Positions 27,955 through 39,838 of a DNA stretch of 64,000 nt are shown here, one piece after another. This DNA comes from Friedmanniella luteola. Lineage in GTDB: Bacteria > Actinomycetota > Actinomycetes > Propionibacteriales > Propionibacteriaceae. The stretch is taken from the NCBI RefSeq assembly GCF_900105065.1, contig NZ_LT629749.1, forward strand, positions 2,294,001 to 2,358,000. The letters run 5' to 3'. The position numbers and the translations under genes are program-made. How positions within the stretch are numbered: position 1 is the stretch's first letter; every line of letters starts with the position of its first letter. The notes under the pieces are model-generated. The model was not told the DNA's origin. It saw only the letters and a list, made by a program, of their open reading frames with translations, and searched no databases.

Positions 27955-28800
27955 CTACCCCACGGAGAGCACGGCGCGCATCGCGGCCAGCGTCGTCCGC
28001 GCGGCGTCCCGGAGCGCTTCCGGGTCCGGCCCGGCGCCCATCACCTCACGGCTCGTCGTCGGCAGCACCAGCGGCGCGGCCGGGCCGAACACGGCGGCGA
28101 GGTCGGCCGCCGTGCCGCCCTGCGCGCCGATGCCGGGTGCGAGGATCGACCCGTTCAGGTGGCGGAAGTCGACGCCGGTCGAGCCGATGGTCGCACCGAC
28201 CACCACGCCGACGTGGCCGAGCCCGGGGCCCGGGTTGCGAGCGGCGGCCTCGTCCACCACCAGCTGGCCGACGAGGCGGCCGTCGGTGGTGCGGGCGTGC
28301 TGCAGCTGCGGGCCCTCGGGGTTGCTGGTGAGGGCCAGCACGTAGACGCCGCGGCCGCGCTCCGCCGCCAGCCGGACGGCGCCGTCGAGGGAGCCGAACC
28401 CGAGGTAGGGGCTGAGGGTGACGGCGTCGGCGGCCAGCGGGGAGCCGTCGGTCAGGTAGGCGCGAGCGTAGGCGTCCATGGTGGAACCGATGTCACCGCG
28501 CTTGACGTCGAGCAGGGACAGCGCGCCGGCGGCCGTGATGTCGGCGAGCACCCGCTCGAGGACGGCGACCCCGGCCGCGCCGTGCGCCTCGTAGAAGGCC
28601 GACTGCGGCTTGAACACGGCGACCTCGCCGGCCAGCGCCTCCACCATGCCGCGCGCGCACGCCTCGAGCCCGGCGACGTCGTCGGCGAGCCCCCAGGCCG
28701 CCAGCACGCCGGGGTGCGGGTCGATCCCGACGGCGAGCGGCCCCCGCTCCCCCACGACCTGCTGCAGCCGTTCCCCGTAGCTCGCGCGCGGCGCTGTCAT
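27955..28800 (-). CDS. pyrF: Orotidine 5'-phosphate decarboxylase
   Basis: A 281-aa enzyme converting OMP to UMP, the last step of pyrimidine synthesis. The long actinobacterial/subfamily 2 form is recognised by [13 protein letters not shown] and the catalytic [20 protein letters not shown]. The ATG overlaps the pyrD stop by 4 bp, so translation is coupled. Confidence 0.96.
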   Translation of the reverse strand: MTAPRASYGERLQQVVGERGPLAVGIDPHPGVLAAWGLADDVAGLEACARGMVEALAGEVAVFKPQSAFYEAHGAAGVAVLERVLADITAAGALSLLDVKRGDIGSTMDAYARAYLTDGSPLAADAVTLSPYLGFGSLDGAVRLAAERGRGVYVLALTSNPEGPQLQHARTTDGRLVGQLVVDEAAARNPGPGLGHVGVVVGATIGSTGVDFRHLNGSILAPGIGAQGGTAADLAAVFGPAAPLVLPTTSREVMGAGPDPEALRDAARTTLAAMRAVLSVG

Positions 28801-29906
28801 CGGTCCGTCATCCCTTCGTCCAGCGTGGTCGGCCCCCCGGGCGTGAGCCGGTTGAGCTCGGCGACGAGCGCCGGGCCGCGGTAGATGTAGCCGCTGTAGA
28901 CCTGCAGCAGGGCGGCGCCGGCGTCGAGCATGGCCCGCCCGTCGTCGGCGGTCAGGATGCCGCCGACCCCCATCACGGGCAGCGCGGTGCGGGCGGTGAG
29001 GAAGGCGACGACGGCGCGGGCCCGGGCGGCCAGCGGGGAGCCGGAGAGCCCGCCCGCCTCGTCGGCGTGCCGGTGCCCGGCGACCGCGTCGCGGGCCAGC
29101 GTCGTGTTGGTGGCGACCAGCCCGGCGGCGCCGGCGGTGGTGCAGACGGCCAGCAGCTCCTCGAGGGCGTCGTCGCTCAGGTCGGGAGCCAGCTTCACGA
29201 AGACGGGGACCGGCCGGTCGGGGTCACGGCGGGCGGCCTCGGCCACCAGGGTGCCCACCAGCTCGCGGAGCGCGTCCGCGTCCTGCAGCGAGCGCAGGCC
29301 CGGTGTGTTGGGGCTGGAGACGTTGACGGCGACGTAGTCGGCGTAGCCGGCGAGCAGCCGGAAGGAGGCGAGGTAGTCCGCGGTCGCCTCCGCGAGCGGC
29401 GTCGTCCCGGTCTTGCCGAGGCTGATGCCGAGCGGGAGGCCGACCGCGCCGTTGCCGCGCACCACGTCGGCCGCCGCCAGCCGGGCGGCCAGGGCCGCCG
29501 CGCCAGCGTTGTTGAAGCCCATCCGGTTGATGATCGCCTGGTGCTCGGGCAGCCGGAACAGCCGCGGGGACGGGTTGCCGGGCTGGCCCTGGCTGGTCAC
29601 GGTGCCGAGCTCGGCGAAGCCGAAGCCGAGCGCCCCCCAGGCGCGCAGGCCCAGACCGTTCTTGTCCAGCCCGGCGGCGACGCCGACCCGGCCGGGGAAG
29701 TCGATCCCGGCGACCCGGACCGGGTCCCGGTGCCGGGCGAGGAGCGCGGCCAGCGCCGCCCGGACCGGCCGGTTCTCCCCGACCCGGTGCAGCGCGGCCA
29801 GGGTGGCGTCGTGCACCCGTTCGGGGTCGCCGCCGGCGGCACGGAAGAGCACGGGCCGCAGCAGCCGGCGGTAGCCGCGGTCCAGCAGCCAGGTGTCGGG
29901 GGTCAT
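28797..29906 (-). CDS. pyrD: Dihydroorotate dehydrogenase (quinone), class 2
   Basis: A 369-aa flavoprotein oxidising dihydroorotate to orotate with electrons passed to quinone. The N-terminal membrane-associating helix, [12 protein letters not shown], the catalytic serine region [14 protein letters not shown] and the FMN-binding [10 protein letters not shown] segment place it in class 2. It follows carB by 10 bp and overlaps pyrF. Confidence 0.96.
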   Translation of the reverse strand: MTPDTWLLDRGYRRLLRPVLFRAAGGDPERVHDATLAALHRVGENRPVRAALAALLARHRDPVRVAGIDFPGRVGVAAGLDKNGLGLRAWGALGFGFAELGTVTSQGQPGNPSPRLFRLPEHQAIINRMGFNNAGAAALAARLAAADVVRGNGAVGLPLGISLGKTGTTPLAEATADYLASFRLLAGYADYVAVNVSSPNTPGLRSLQDADALRELVGTLVAEAARRDPDRPVPVFVKLAPDLSDDALEELLAVCTTAGAAGLVATNTTLARDAVAGHRHADEAGGLSGSPLAARARAVVAFLTARTALPVMGVGGILTADDGRAMLDAGAALLQVYSGYIYRGPALVAELNRLTPGGPTTLDEGMTDR

Positions 29907-29916
29907 CCGGGCGGGC

Positions 29917-33224
<3,308 letters not shown>

Positions 33225-33225
<1 letters not shown>

Positions 33226-34433
33226 CAGGCGTTCTCCGTTCCCTGAGCTTGGCCTGTCCTGGGCCCGTCGCAGGGTCGGCGGGCCATCACCTCGACGAAG
33301 CGGTCGAAGAGGTAGTTGGCGTCGTGCGGGCCGGCGGCGGCCTCGGGGTGGTACTGGACGGAGAACCCGAGCACCCGGCCCTCGTCGTCGCGGAGCTCGA
33401 GACCCTCGACCACCTGGTCGTTCAGGCCGACGTGGCTGACCGTGGCCGTGCCGAACGGGGTGGTGGTGGGGCGGTCGAGCGGCGCGTCGACGGCGAACCC
33501 GTGGTTGTGCGAGGTGACCTCGACGCGGCGGGTGCGCAGGTCCATCACCGGCTGGTTGAGCCCGCGGTGGCCGTAGTCCAGCTTGTAGGTGCCGAAGCCC
33601 AGCGCGCGGCCGAAGATCTGGTTGCCGAAGCAGATCCCGAAGTACGGGATGCCGGCGCCGAGGACCGCCTTGAGCAGGTCGACCGGGCCGTCGGTCGCGG
33701 CCGGGTCGCCGGGGCCGTTGGAGAAGAAGACGCCGTCCGGTCGCAGCGCCGCCACCTCCGCGAAGGTCGCGGTGGCGGGCACGACGTGCACCTCGATGCC
33801 GCGCTGGGCCATCTGCCGCGGGGTCATGGTCTTGATGCCGAGGTCGACGGCGACCACCCGGTGCCGGGTCTCGCCCTCGGCGGCGACGACGTAGCCGGCG
33901 CGGGTGGTCACCTCGTCGGCGAGGTGGGCGCCCGTCATCGCGGGGGCCGCCTGGACCCGCTGCAGGAGGGCCGCCGGGTCGGTCTCGACGCTGGAGAGGC
34001 CGACCCGCATGGCCCCGCGCTCGCGCAGGTGGCGGGTGAGGGCGCGGGTGTCGACGTCCTGCACGCCGACGATCCCCTGGGCCGCGAGCTCGGCCTCGAG
34101 GCTGCGGCGGGACCGCCAGCTGGAGGGCACCCGCGCGGCGTCGCGGACGACGTAGCCCGCGACCCAGATCTGCCCCGACTCGTCGTCCTCGTCGTTCCAG
34201 CCGGTGTTGCCGATGTGCGGCGCGGTGGCCACGACGACCTGCCGGTGGTAGCTGGGGTCGGTCAGGGTCTCCTGGTAGCCCGACATCCCGGTGGCGAACA
34301 CCGCCTCGCCGAAGGTCTCACCCACCGCTCCGTAGGCCCGGCCGGTGAAGGTGCGGCCGTCCTCGAGCACCAGCAGCGCTGCCGGTGGACGGAGGTCGGA
34401 GGGATCTGGACGCGTCGAATCGGCTGTGCTCAT
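33225..34433 (-). CDS. carA: Carbamoyl-phosphate synthase small chain
   Basis: A 402-aa glutaminase subunit. The N-terminal domain ([20 protein letters not shown]) is followed by a class I amidotransferase domain with catalytic Cys268 in [18 protein letters not shown] and His/Glu in QYHPEA. The ATG giving [10 protein letters not shown] has AGGAAAGGA upstream; longer in-frame extensions run antisense through the MarR and MFS genes and are rejected. First gene of the carA-carB-pyrD-pyrF unit; its leader carries a PyrR-type binding loop. Confidence 0.97.
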
Positions 34434-34436
34434 GCC

Positions 34437-34470
34437 CGTCCTTTCCTGCCTCACAGGACAGGTCTTAAAG
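34437..34470 (-). promoter_or_regulatory. PyrR-binding loop in the carA leader
   Basis: Read on minus, the leader contains CTTTAAGACC followed by CCTGTCCTGTGAGGCAGG (34462-34445) and then AAAGGA. It folds as CCTG/CAGG stem, one bulged T, CC/GG, and a TGTGA loop. This is the same architecture as the Bacillus PyrR site GTCCAGAGAGGC, including the bulge. The stem abuts the carA ribosome binding site, so UMP-bound PyrR could block translation, as proposed for actinobacterial pyr leaders. Confidence 0.75.
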
Positions 34471-34488
34471 GTTGGAAGATCGCCGGAC

Positions 34489-34494
34489 ACGCTA
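34489..34494 (-). promoter_or_regulatory. Candidate -10 of carA
   Basis: TAGCGT on minus would start a leader of about 50 nt that contains the complete PyrR-type loop and the ribosome binding site. No convincing -35. Confidence 0.4.
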
Positions 34495-34561
34495 CCAGCC
34501 GGTGACCTCGCGACCGCCCGTCCCGACGGCGGCGAGACCCACCCGGGAACAAAGCGACGAT

Positions 34562-34572
34562 TAGTTACGCTA
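34562..34572 (+). promoter_or_regulatory. Candidate promoter/operator of the MarR gene
   Basis: An A+T-rich patch, unusual here, includes a TACGCT -10-like hexamer (34566-34571) inside the small dyad TAG-TTACG-CTA. A MarR dimer could bind such a dyad to control itself and the exporter. Evidence is weak. Confidence 0.3.
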
Positions 34573-34623
34573 TGCATCTGTACGTCGACCTGGACGTGCG
34601 GCGACGAGCGACGGGGAGGCCTG

Positions 34624-35127
34624 ATGACGGCGACGCAGGACCAGCAGCCCGGCGACCGGGCGGCGGCGACGACCGGGCTGCTCGACGTCCTCGGTCGGCT
34701 GATCCGCACCGCCCGCGCCGTCAGCCACCGCCACCAGGTCCGGTTCGGGCTGAGCGGCACGCCGCTCGGCATCCTCACGAGCCTGGCCGGTGGCGCCGCC
34801 CGCGGCGGGGACCTCGCGGCCCGGCTGCAGATCGCGCCGTCCGTGGTCTCCCGTGCCGTGGTCCCGCTGGAGCACGAGGGCCTCGTCGAGCGCACCGACG
34901 ACCCCGACGACGCCCGCGCCGCCCGGCTGGCCCTGACGTCCGCGGGGCGTGAGCGGCTCGAGGCGGCCCGCCGGGAGTTCACCGACCGGGTGACCCCGGT
35001 GCTCGAGCGCTGGGACACCGACGACGTGGTCACCCTCACCCGGCTGATGAGCCGCCTGGAGTCCGACCTCGCCGAAGGCCTGGACCCCGCCAGCACGGGC
35101 CGTGGTCCACGCCCCACCACCTCCTGA
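34624..35127 (+). CDS. MarR-family transcriptional regulator
   Basis: A 167-aa winged-helix regulator: [20 protein letters not shown] dimer helix, recognition helix region [20 protein letters not shown], and the wing [21 protein letters not shown]. MarR proteins usually repress an adjacent exporter and release DNA on binding a phenolic or drug-like ligand. GGGAGG precedes the ATG by 5 bp. The MFS gene starts 54 bp downstream in the same direction, so the two form a regulator-exporter pair. Confidence 0.92.
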   Translation: MTATQDQQPGDRAAATTGLLDVLGRLIRTARAVSHRHQVRFGLSGTPLGILTSLAGGAARGGDLAARLQIAPSVVSRAVVPLEHEGLVERTDDPDDARAARLALTSAGRERLEAARREFTDRVTPVLERWDTDDVVTLTRLMSRLESDLAEGLDPASTGRGPRPTTS

Positions 35128-35149
35128 TCCACCCACGACCCAGCACCGT

Positions 35150-35171
35150 CCACCACCACCACCACCACCAC
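35150..35171 (+). repeat. CCA trinucleotide run
   Basis: About seven CCA units fill the marR-MFS gap just before the GAAGG ribosome binding site. An unstructured leader segment, possibly length-variable. Confidence 0.6.
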
Positions 35172-35181
35172 GAAGGCACGC

Positions 35182-37053
35182 ATGACCACCACCGCAGTCG
35201 CCGCCCCGCCCGAGCGGGCGCAGGGCGCGCTCACCCACCAGCAGATCCTCAAGGTGATGACGGGGCTGCTCGCCGCCCTCTTCACCGCGATGCTGTCGAC
35301 GACGATCGTCTCCACCGCGCTGCCGACGATCATGGCCGACCTCGGTGGCACCCAGCGCCAGTACACGTGGGTGATCACGTCGTCGCTGCTCGCGATGACG
35401 ATCAGCACGCCCATCTGGGGCAAGCTCTCCGACCTGTTCGACAAGAAGGTCCTCGTCCAGCTGGCGATCGTGATCTTCGTCGCCGGCTCGGTCGGCGCCG
35501 GCCTGTCCCAGACCGTGCCGCCGATGATGGGCTTCCGCGCCCTGCAAGGCCTCGGCATGGGCGGCCTGGTGGCGCTGACGCAGTCGATCATGGGCGCGCT
35601 CATCCCGCCGCGGCAGCGCGGCCGCTACGCCGGCTACATGGGTGCGGTGATGGCGGTCAGCACGGTCTCGGGTCCCCTGCTGGGCGGCGTGATCACCGAC
35701 AACGCCAACTGGCGCTGGTGCTTCTTCGTCTGCGTGCCGCTCGCCGTGCTCGCACTCGTCGCGCTGCAGGCCACCCTGCGGACCACCGGCGGTCGCCGCC
35801 ACGTCCGGATCGACTACCTCGGTGCGGTGCTGATCGCGCTCGTCGCCGGGCTGCCCATGCTCTGGGTGACCTTCGCCGGTTCCGACTACGCGTGGGTCTC
35901 CTGGCAGTCCGGCGTGTTCCTCGCCGCCTTCGCCGTCGCCGTCACCCTGGCTGTGCTCACCGAGCTCCGGGCCAGCGAGCCGATGGTGCCGATCCGCCTG
36001 CTGGGCAACCGGACCACGGTCCTCATGATCATCGCGAGCCTCGCCGTCGGGGTCGCGATGTTCGGCAGCAGCACCTTCCTCACCCAGTACTTCCAGCTGG
36101 CCGGCGGGCACTCCGCCACCCGGGCGGGCCTGATGACCATCCCGCTGATCATCAGCCAGATGCTCACCTCGACCGTCGGCGGTCAGGTCGTCACCCGGAC
36201 CGGCCGGTGGAAGCCGCTCATGGTCGTCGGCGCGGTCGCGCTGGTCGCCGGCCTGGTCGGGCTCGGCACCATCGACCACTCCACCCCCTACTGGCAGGTC
36301 GGCCTCGCCATGGCCGTCCTGGGCGTCGGCGTCGGTGCGCTGATCCAGAACATCGTGCTGGCCGTGCAGAACACCGTCGACGTCCGCGACGTCGGCTCCA
36401 CCTCCGCGACCATCACCTTCTTCCGCTCCCTCGGCGGGGCGGTCGGCGTCGCGGTGCTCGGCGCCATCCTGGCCAACCACGTCGCCCGCAACATCACCGC
36501 CGGCCTGACCTCGGCCGGGCTGCCGGCCGCGGGGGCCGGTGCCGGCGGCAGCCTCGACATCAAGGACCTGCCCGCCCCGGTCCAGACGATCGTGCACGTC
36601 GCCTACGGTGACGCCTTCGGCCTGCTGTTCGTCATCGCGGCCGTCATCTCCGTGGTCACCCTGATCGCGGTCCTGCTGGTCCGCGAGGTCCCGCTGCGCG
36701 ACACCGTCGGGCTCACCGCGGCCACCGCCACGACGGCCACCGCGGACGGGAACGACGCGGCCGGGCCCGAGCCCGAGCCCGGGCTCACGACGCGGGTCGC
36801 GGACTCGGAGCGCGAGCGGCTCTGCGCCGGTGCACTCGACGTGCTGTCGGTGGCCCAGGACCAGGCCCGGCAGCTGCTGCTGGAGAGCCAGCGCACGGCC
36901 GACCGGCTGACGCGGCTGGCCCGGCTGGAGGCCGAGCGGATCCTCACCGAGGCCGACGCCGAGCTGGCGGTCCGACAGGAGCGGATCCGGATGCTCAAGG
37001 CGACGGAGGCCGACCTGACCGAGCGGGTCGGGGAGAAGATCCTGCAGGGCTGA
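35182..37053 (+). CDS. DHA2-family MFS exporter with C-terminal coiled coil
   Basis: A 623-aa drug:H+ antiporter-like protein with 14 transmembrane helices. The first helix carries [20 protein letters not shown] and motif C is [17 protein letters not shown]; both are typical of the EmrB/QacA group. After the last helix (about residue 515) comes an Ala/Thr linker and a cytoplasmic heptad-like coiled coil (about 540-620, [20 protein letters not shown]), which is not part of standard exporters and recalls DivIVA-type coiled coils. Control is probably by the upstream MarR gene. Substrate unknown. Confidence 0.93.
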   Translation: MTTTAVAAPPERAQGALTHQQILKVMTGLLAALFTAMLSTTIVSTALPTIMADLGGTQRQYTWVITSSLLAMTISTPIWGKLSDLFDKKVLVQLAIVIFVAGSVGAGLSQTVPPMMGFRALQGLGMGGLVALTQSIMGALIPPRQRGRYAGYMGAVMAVSTVSGPLLGGVITDNANWRWCFFVCVPLAVLALVALQATLRTTGGRRHVRIDYLGAVLIALVAGLPMLWVTFAGSDYAWVSWQSGVFLAAFAVAVTLAVLTELRASEPMVPIRLLGNRTTVLMIIASLAVGVAMFGSSTFLTQYFQLAGGHSATRAGLMTIPLIISQMLTSTVGGQVVTRTGRWKPLMVVGAVALVAGLVGLGTIDHSTPYWQVGLAMAVLGVGVGALIQNIVLAVQNTVDVRDVGSTSATITFFRSLGGAVGVAVLGAILANHVARNITAGLTSAGLPAAGAGAGGSLDIKDLPAPVQTIVHVAYGDAFGLLFVIAAVISVVTLIAVLLVREVPLRDTVGLTAATATTATADGNDAAGPEPEPGLTTRVADSERERLCAGALDVLSVAQDQARQLLLESQRTADRLTRLARLEAERILTEADAELAVRQERIRMLKATEADLTERVGEKILQG

Positions 37054-37079
37054 ACGCCCTCGCGCTCCCCGGACGCGAC

Positions 37080-37111
37080 GAGCGGCCGTCCCCGGAGGGG
37101 GGCGGCCGCTC
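37080..37111. terminator. Bidirectional terminator hairpin, MFS gene and nusB
   Basis: GAGCGGCCGTCCCC and GGGGGCGGCCGCTC form a 14-bp stem with a single G-T wobble and a GGAG loop, in the 80-bp gap between convergent genes. Confidence 0.75.
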
Positions 37112-37133
37112 GGTCGTCTGCGCTGCAGGTCGG

Positions 37134-37589
37134 TCAGGCCGACTGGGCCGGCGGCTCGGCGTCGGGGGTCTTGGTGGCCAGCACCGCGCTGAGCAGCCCC
37201 GTGAGGTAGCCCGGCGAGTCGTCGGTGCTGAGGTCCCCGACCAGCGCGACGGCTTCGGCCACCGCGACGGGGTCGGGCACCTCGCCGAAGTCGATCTCGT
37301 AGACGGCGATCCGCGCCGCCGCCCGGTCCACCCGCGGCATCCGCTCGACGGTCCAGCTCGTCGCCATGCAGGAGGCGATCCGCCGGTCGATCTCGGTGCG
37401 GTGCGAGGCCACGCCGCGCACCAGGGTGGCGGTGTAGTCCCGGACGGGTGGGTCGGCCCGGTCCGTGCTCGCCGCCAGCGTCTCCAGCGGGTCGTTCCCC
37501 CGCAGCTCGGCCTCGAACAAGATGTCGAGGGCGCGCTTGCGGGCCTTGCTCCGGGTGGAGAGGCTGCGGGGACGCTCGGGCTCGGTCAT
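37134..37589 (-). CDS. nusB: Transcription antitermination factor NusB
   Basis: A 151-aa RNA-binding helical protein that joins NusE/S10 on boxA of rRNA transcripts. It begins MTEPERPRSLSTRSKARKRA and keeps the ALDILFEAELRG and AVYEIDFGEVPD core. It follows efp by 16 bp, the standard efp-nusB order. In relatives nusB is followed by pyrR; here it converges on the MFS gene instead. Confidence 0.95.
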   Translation of the reverse strand: MTEPERPRSLSTRSKARKRALDILFEAELRGNDPLETLAASTDRADPPVRDYTATLVRGVASHRTEIDRRIASCMATSWTVERMPRVDRAAARIAVYEIDFGEVPDPVAVAEAVALVGDLSTDDSPGYLTGLLSAVLATKTPDAEPPAQSA

Positions 37590-37605
37590 GCTGCTCGCGG
37601 TCAGG

Positions 37606-38166
37606 TCAGGCGACCCGGCCCAGGTAGTCCCCCGTGCGGGTGTCCACCTTGACCTTCTCGCCGTTGGTGATGAACAGCGGGACCTGGATCTGCAGGCCGG
37701 TCTCCAGCGTGGCGGGCTTGGTGCCGCCGGTGCTGCGGTCGCCCTGCAGGCCGGGCTCGGTGTAGGTGATGACCAGCTCGACCGAGGCGGGCAGGTCGAT
37801 GTAGAGCGGGTTGTCCTCGTGGATGGCCACGGTCGCCACCTGCTCCTCGAGGAGGAAGTTCTTCGCCTCGCCGACGGTGTCGTCGCTGATGCTCACCTGC
37901 TCGTAGGTCGAGGTGTCCATGAAGACGAAGCCGGAGCCGTCGTGGTACAGGTACTGCATGTCGCGCCGGTCGACGCTGGCGGTGTCGACCTTGGTGTCGG
38001 AGTTGAAGGTCTTGTCGACGACCTTGCCCGACAGCACGTGCTTCAGCTTGGTCCGGACCACCGTGTTGCCCTTGCCGGGCTTGTGGTGCTGGAACCAGAC
38101 CACGGCCCAGAGCTGGCCGTCCAGGTCGAGGACCATGCCGTTCTTCAGATCATTTGTCGACGCCAC
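37606..38166 (-). CDS. efp: Translation elongation factor P
   Basis: A 186-aa factor that rescues ribosomes stalled at polyproline stretches. Three beta domains; the P-site tip loop [19 protein letters not shown] retains the lysine that is modified in other bacteria. No modification enzymes are nearby. GTG start ([13 protein letters not shown]) gives the normal length; the longer in-frame ORF has no similarity. AAGGG lies upstream. A -10-like TAGACT at 38219-38214 would give a 41-nt leader beginning with a 6-bp hairpin. Confidence 0.95.
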   Translation of the reverse strand: MASTNDLKNGMVLDLDGQLWAVVWFQHHKPGKGNTVVRTKLKHVLSGKVVDKTFNSDTKVDTASVDRRDMQYLYHDGSGFVFMDTSTYEQVSISDDTVGEAKNFLLEEQVATVAIHEDNPLYIDLPASVELVITYTEPGLQGDRSTGGTKPATLETGLQIQVPLFITNGEKVKVDTRTGDYLGRVA

Positions 38167-38191
38167 GCGCAGAAACCCTTCGTGATGGAGG

Positions 38192-38219
38192 TGCCCGTCA
38201 CGGGCAGCCACTCAGTCTA
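38192..38219 (-). promoter_or_regulatory. efp promoter and 5' hairpin
   Basis: TAGACT (38219-38214, minus) is a good -10. TGCCCG and CGGGCA (38206-38192) form a perfect 6-bp stem with a 3-nt loop at the expected 5' end of the efp mRNA. Confidence 0.4.
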
Positions 38220-38249
38220 GACCCACGCGCTCGAGCGCCCCGACCGGAG

Positions 38250-38258
38250 TTGTCCACA
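38250..38258 (+). promoter_or_regulatory. Single DnaA-box match
   Basis: TTGTCCACA equals the actinobacterial DnaA-box consensus and lies in the 157-bp gap between the divergent efp and lipoprotein genes. It is alone, so it is not an origin; regulatory or chance. Confidence 0.35.
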
Positions 38259-38323
38259 GCGGGGGCTGACAGCGGGCTGCCGCCCGTGGGACTCTGGCCG
38301 CTCGCGTACGGGGAGGACGTGGG

Positions 38324-38872
38324 GTGGGGGACGGTCGGACGGGGGTCGGGGTCGCCGGACTGCTCTGCACGCTGGTCCTGGTGGGCTGCACGCCGGCCCC
38401 GGCGGTGACGCCCTCCCCCAGCCCGACGGCCTCGTCCGCGACGCCCACCGAGACCGCGGCCGAGCGGCAGGAGCGGCTCGACTACGCCGCAGCCGAAAAG
38501 GCGTACCGGACGTTCCGGGCAGAGTACGGACGGGTGCTCCGGGCGGGTGGGGCGAAGGAGCCGACCAAGGTGATGAAGGCGACCGCCGGGGGTGAGTACC
38601 TCGCCACCTTCACGGAGGTGATCCGCTCCTACAGGGATGCGGACAGTCGGACCATCGGTAAGGAGTCCATCGGCTTCGTTCGCCCAGGCGGCTATGCCAC
38701 TTCCAAGCTGACGCTCGATGTGTGCGAGGACGGGCGAAAAGTTCAGACGCTCATTCCGAGAAGGAAAGCACAAAACGGCGAGATTCGGACGGCCACTATC
38801 GAGGTCCGCCAGGTGGGGACAAGCTGGAAACTGTGGTCAGGATCGGGAGAATTGGCAGACTCATGCGACTGA
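38324..38872 (+). CDS. Predicted lipoprotein, unknown function
   Basis: A 182-aa protein with a hydrophobic leader ending in lipobox LVGC (Cys22), then a Pro/Ser/Thr-rich linker (about 23-45) and a small globular domain of about 130 residues with two cysteines (LTLDVCEDG and the C-terminal DSCD). I do not recognise the domain. GTG start with GGGAGGA upstream. The second half has clearly lower G+C and less biased third positions than the neighbours. It overlaps the next gene by 10 bp, so the two are co-translated; both are secreted or surface proteins. Confidence 0.75.
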   Translation: MGDGRTGVGVAGLLCTLVLVGCTPAPAVTPSPSPTASSATPTETAAERQERLDYAAAEKAYRTFRAEYGRVLRAGGAKEPTKVMKATAGGEYLATFTEVIRSYRDADSRTIGKESIGFVRPGGYATSKLTLDVCEDGRKVQTLIPRRKAQNGEIRTATIEVRQVGTSWKLWSGSGELADSCD

Positions 38873-39771
38873 GACATGTGGCGTCGTGCACAGCTGTACT
38901 AGCCGCTCTGACTCTCGCGCCACCGATGGAAGCGCACGCCGACGGAACGCTGAAGACAACCGCCGACGGAGTAGTCGCCAAGGTGGTCGGCAAGAAGCAA
39001 GCTCAAGCTCGACCATCCAGCAACAGCACGACCAAGTCGCAGGGGCCTACCAAGTCAAGATTCACCTACCTCCCGAAGGACGAGTACAAGGCGCAGATGA
39101 CGGCGTACCGCCAGAAGCTGCAGTCTGCGGTCGAGGCGAACAAGCAGGTCCAGGCCGCCTTCGTCGAGTGCATCAACACCGTCGGGACGACGAGCTGCGG
39201 GGCCTTCCGGCAGAGCGCCCTGCCCGACCAGCCCGATATCCGTGCCGCGGGAGACCCGGCAGCGGCCGCTGCCGCCCCCGCCGCGCCGGCCGTCACCCCG
39301 GAGCAGGCGGCCTACATCGCGTCGGCCCGGCTCCACCTCGCCGCACCGAAGCCCGTCGTCGGGCCCCCGCCCGAGATCAACGAGTGGGGCATGGCGGCCG
39401 TCGGCTACCCGCTCTGGCTCTCGGCCGAGGGCGACCTGGACCCGGCGCCGGTCGCGGACTCGGTCTTCGACCTCGCGGTGTCGCTCGACGCCCGCCTCGT
39501 CGAGGTCGTCTTCGACATGGGCGACGGTCACCGCGTCCGCTGCCGCGAGCTCACCACCCGGTGGACCCGCTCCGTCGAGCCCGGCGCGACGTCCCCCTCG
39601 TGCGGCTACGCCTACCAGGAGCCGTCGCTGCCCGAGGGCCTGTACACCGTCACCGCCAACGCGGTCTGGGCGATCGACTGGTCGATCAACGGCACCACCG
39701 GCTCGATCCCCTTCTACCAGTCGGCGAGCACCGAGGTCCCCGTCGGCGAGCTGCAGGTGCTCGTCCGGTAA
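38863..39771 (+). CDS. Secreted protein of unknown function
   Basis: A 302-aa protein with a signal peptide (MRLRHVASCTAVLAALTLAP, likely cleavage after EAHA at 26). A Lys/Gln-rich region with YLPKDEYKAQMTAYRQKLQ follows, then an Ala/Pro linker (about 115-150), then a C-terminal domain with GYPLWLSAEGDLDP, VVFDMGDGHRVRC and SPSCGYAYQEPSLPEGLYTV. This C-terminal domain looks like a widespread actinobacterial extracellular beta domain, often mislabelled ATP/GTP-binding; there is no P-loop here. Start ATG lies inside the end of the lipoprotein gene. The first 200 bp are of lower G+C. Confidence 0.78.
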   Translation: MRLRHVASCTAVLAALTLAPPMEAHADGTLKTTADGVVAKVVGKKQAQARPSSNSTTKSQGPTKSRFTYLPKDEYKAQMTAYRQKLQSAVEANKQVQAAFVECINTVGTTSCGAFRQSALPDQPDIRAAGDPAAAAAAPAAPAVTPEQAAYIASARLHLAAPKPVVGPPPEINEWGMAAVGYPLWLSAEGDLDPAPVADSVFDLAVSLDARLVEVVFDMGDGHRVRCRELTTRWTRSVEPGATSPSCGYAYQEPSLPEGLYTVTANAVWAIDWSINGTTGSIPFYQSASTEVPVGELQVLVR

Positions 39772-39783
39772 TCGCTGCCGCGC

Positions 39784-39838
39784 GAGTGCTGAAAAGGCGC
39801 AGCTCTCGGCGCCGAATTCGTGCAGCTATTCAGCACTC
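39784..39838. repeat. Long-loop inverted repeat at the aroB end
   Basis: GAGTGCTGAA (39784-39793) and TTCAGCACTC (39829-39838) are perfect 10-bp arms around 35 nt that contain further dyad (GGCGCC, GAATTC). The right arm encodes the last aroB codons and stop. Looks like a small repetitive element serving as a shared transcript end. Confidence 0.6.

Noticed and set aside
35150-35171. CCA run as a CRISPR-like or tandem array
   Set aside because: It is a simple trinucleotide run with no spacers.
34434-35603. Upstream extension of carA to 35603
   Set aside because: It runs antisense through the MarR and MFS genes; CarA similarity and a good ribosome binding site start at 34433.
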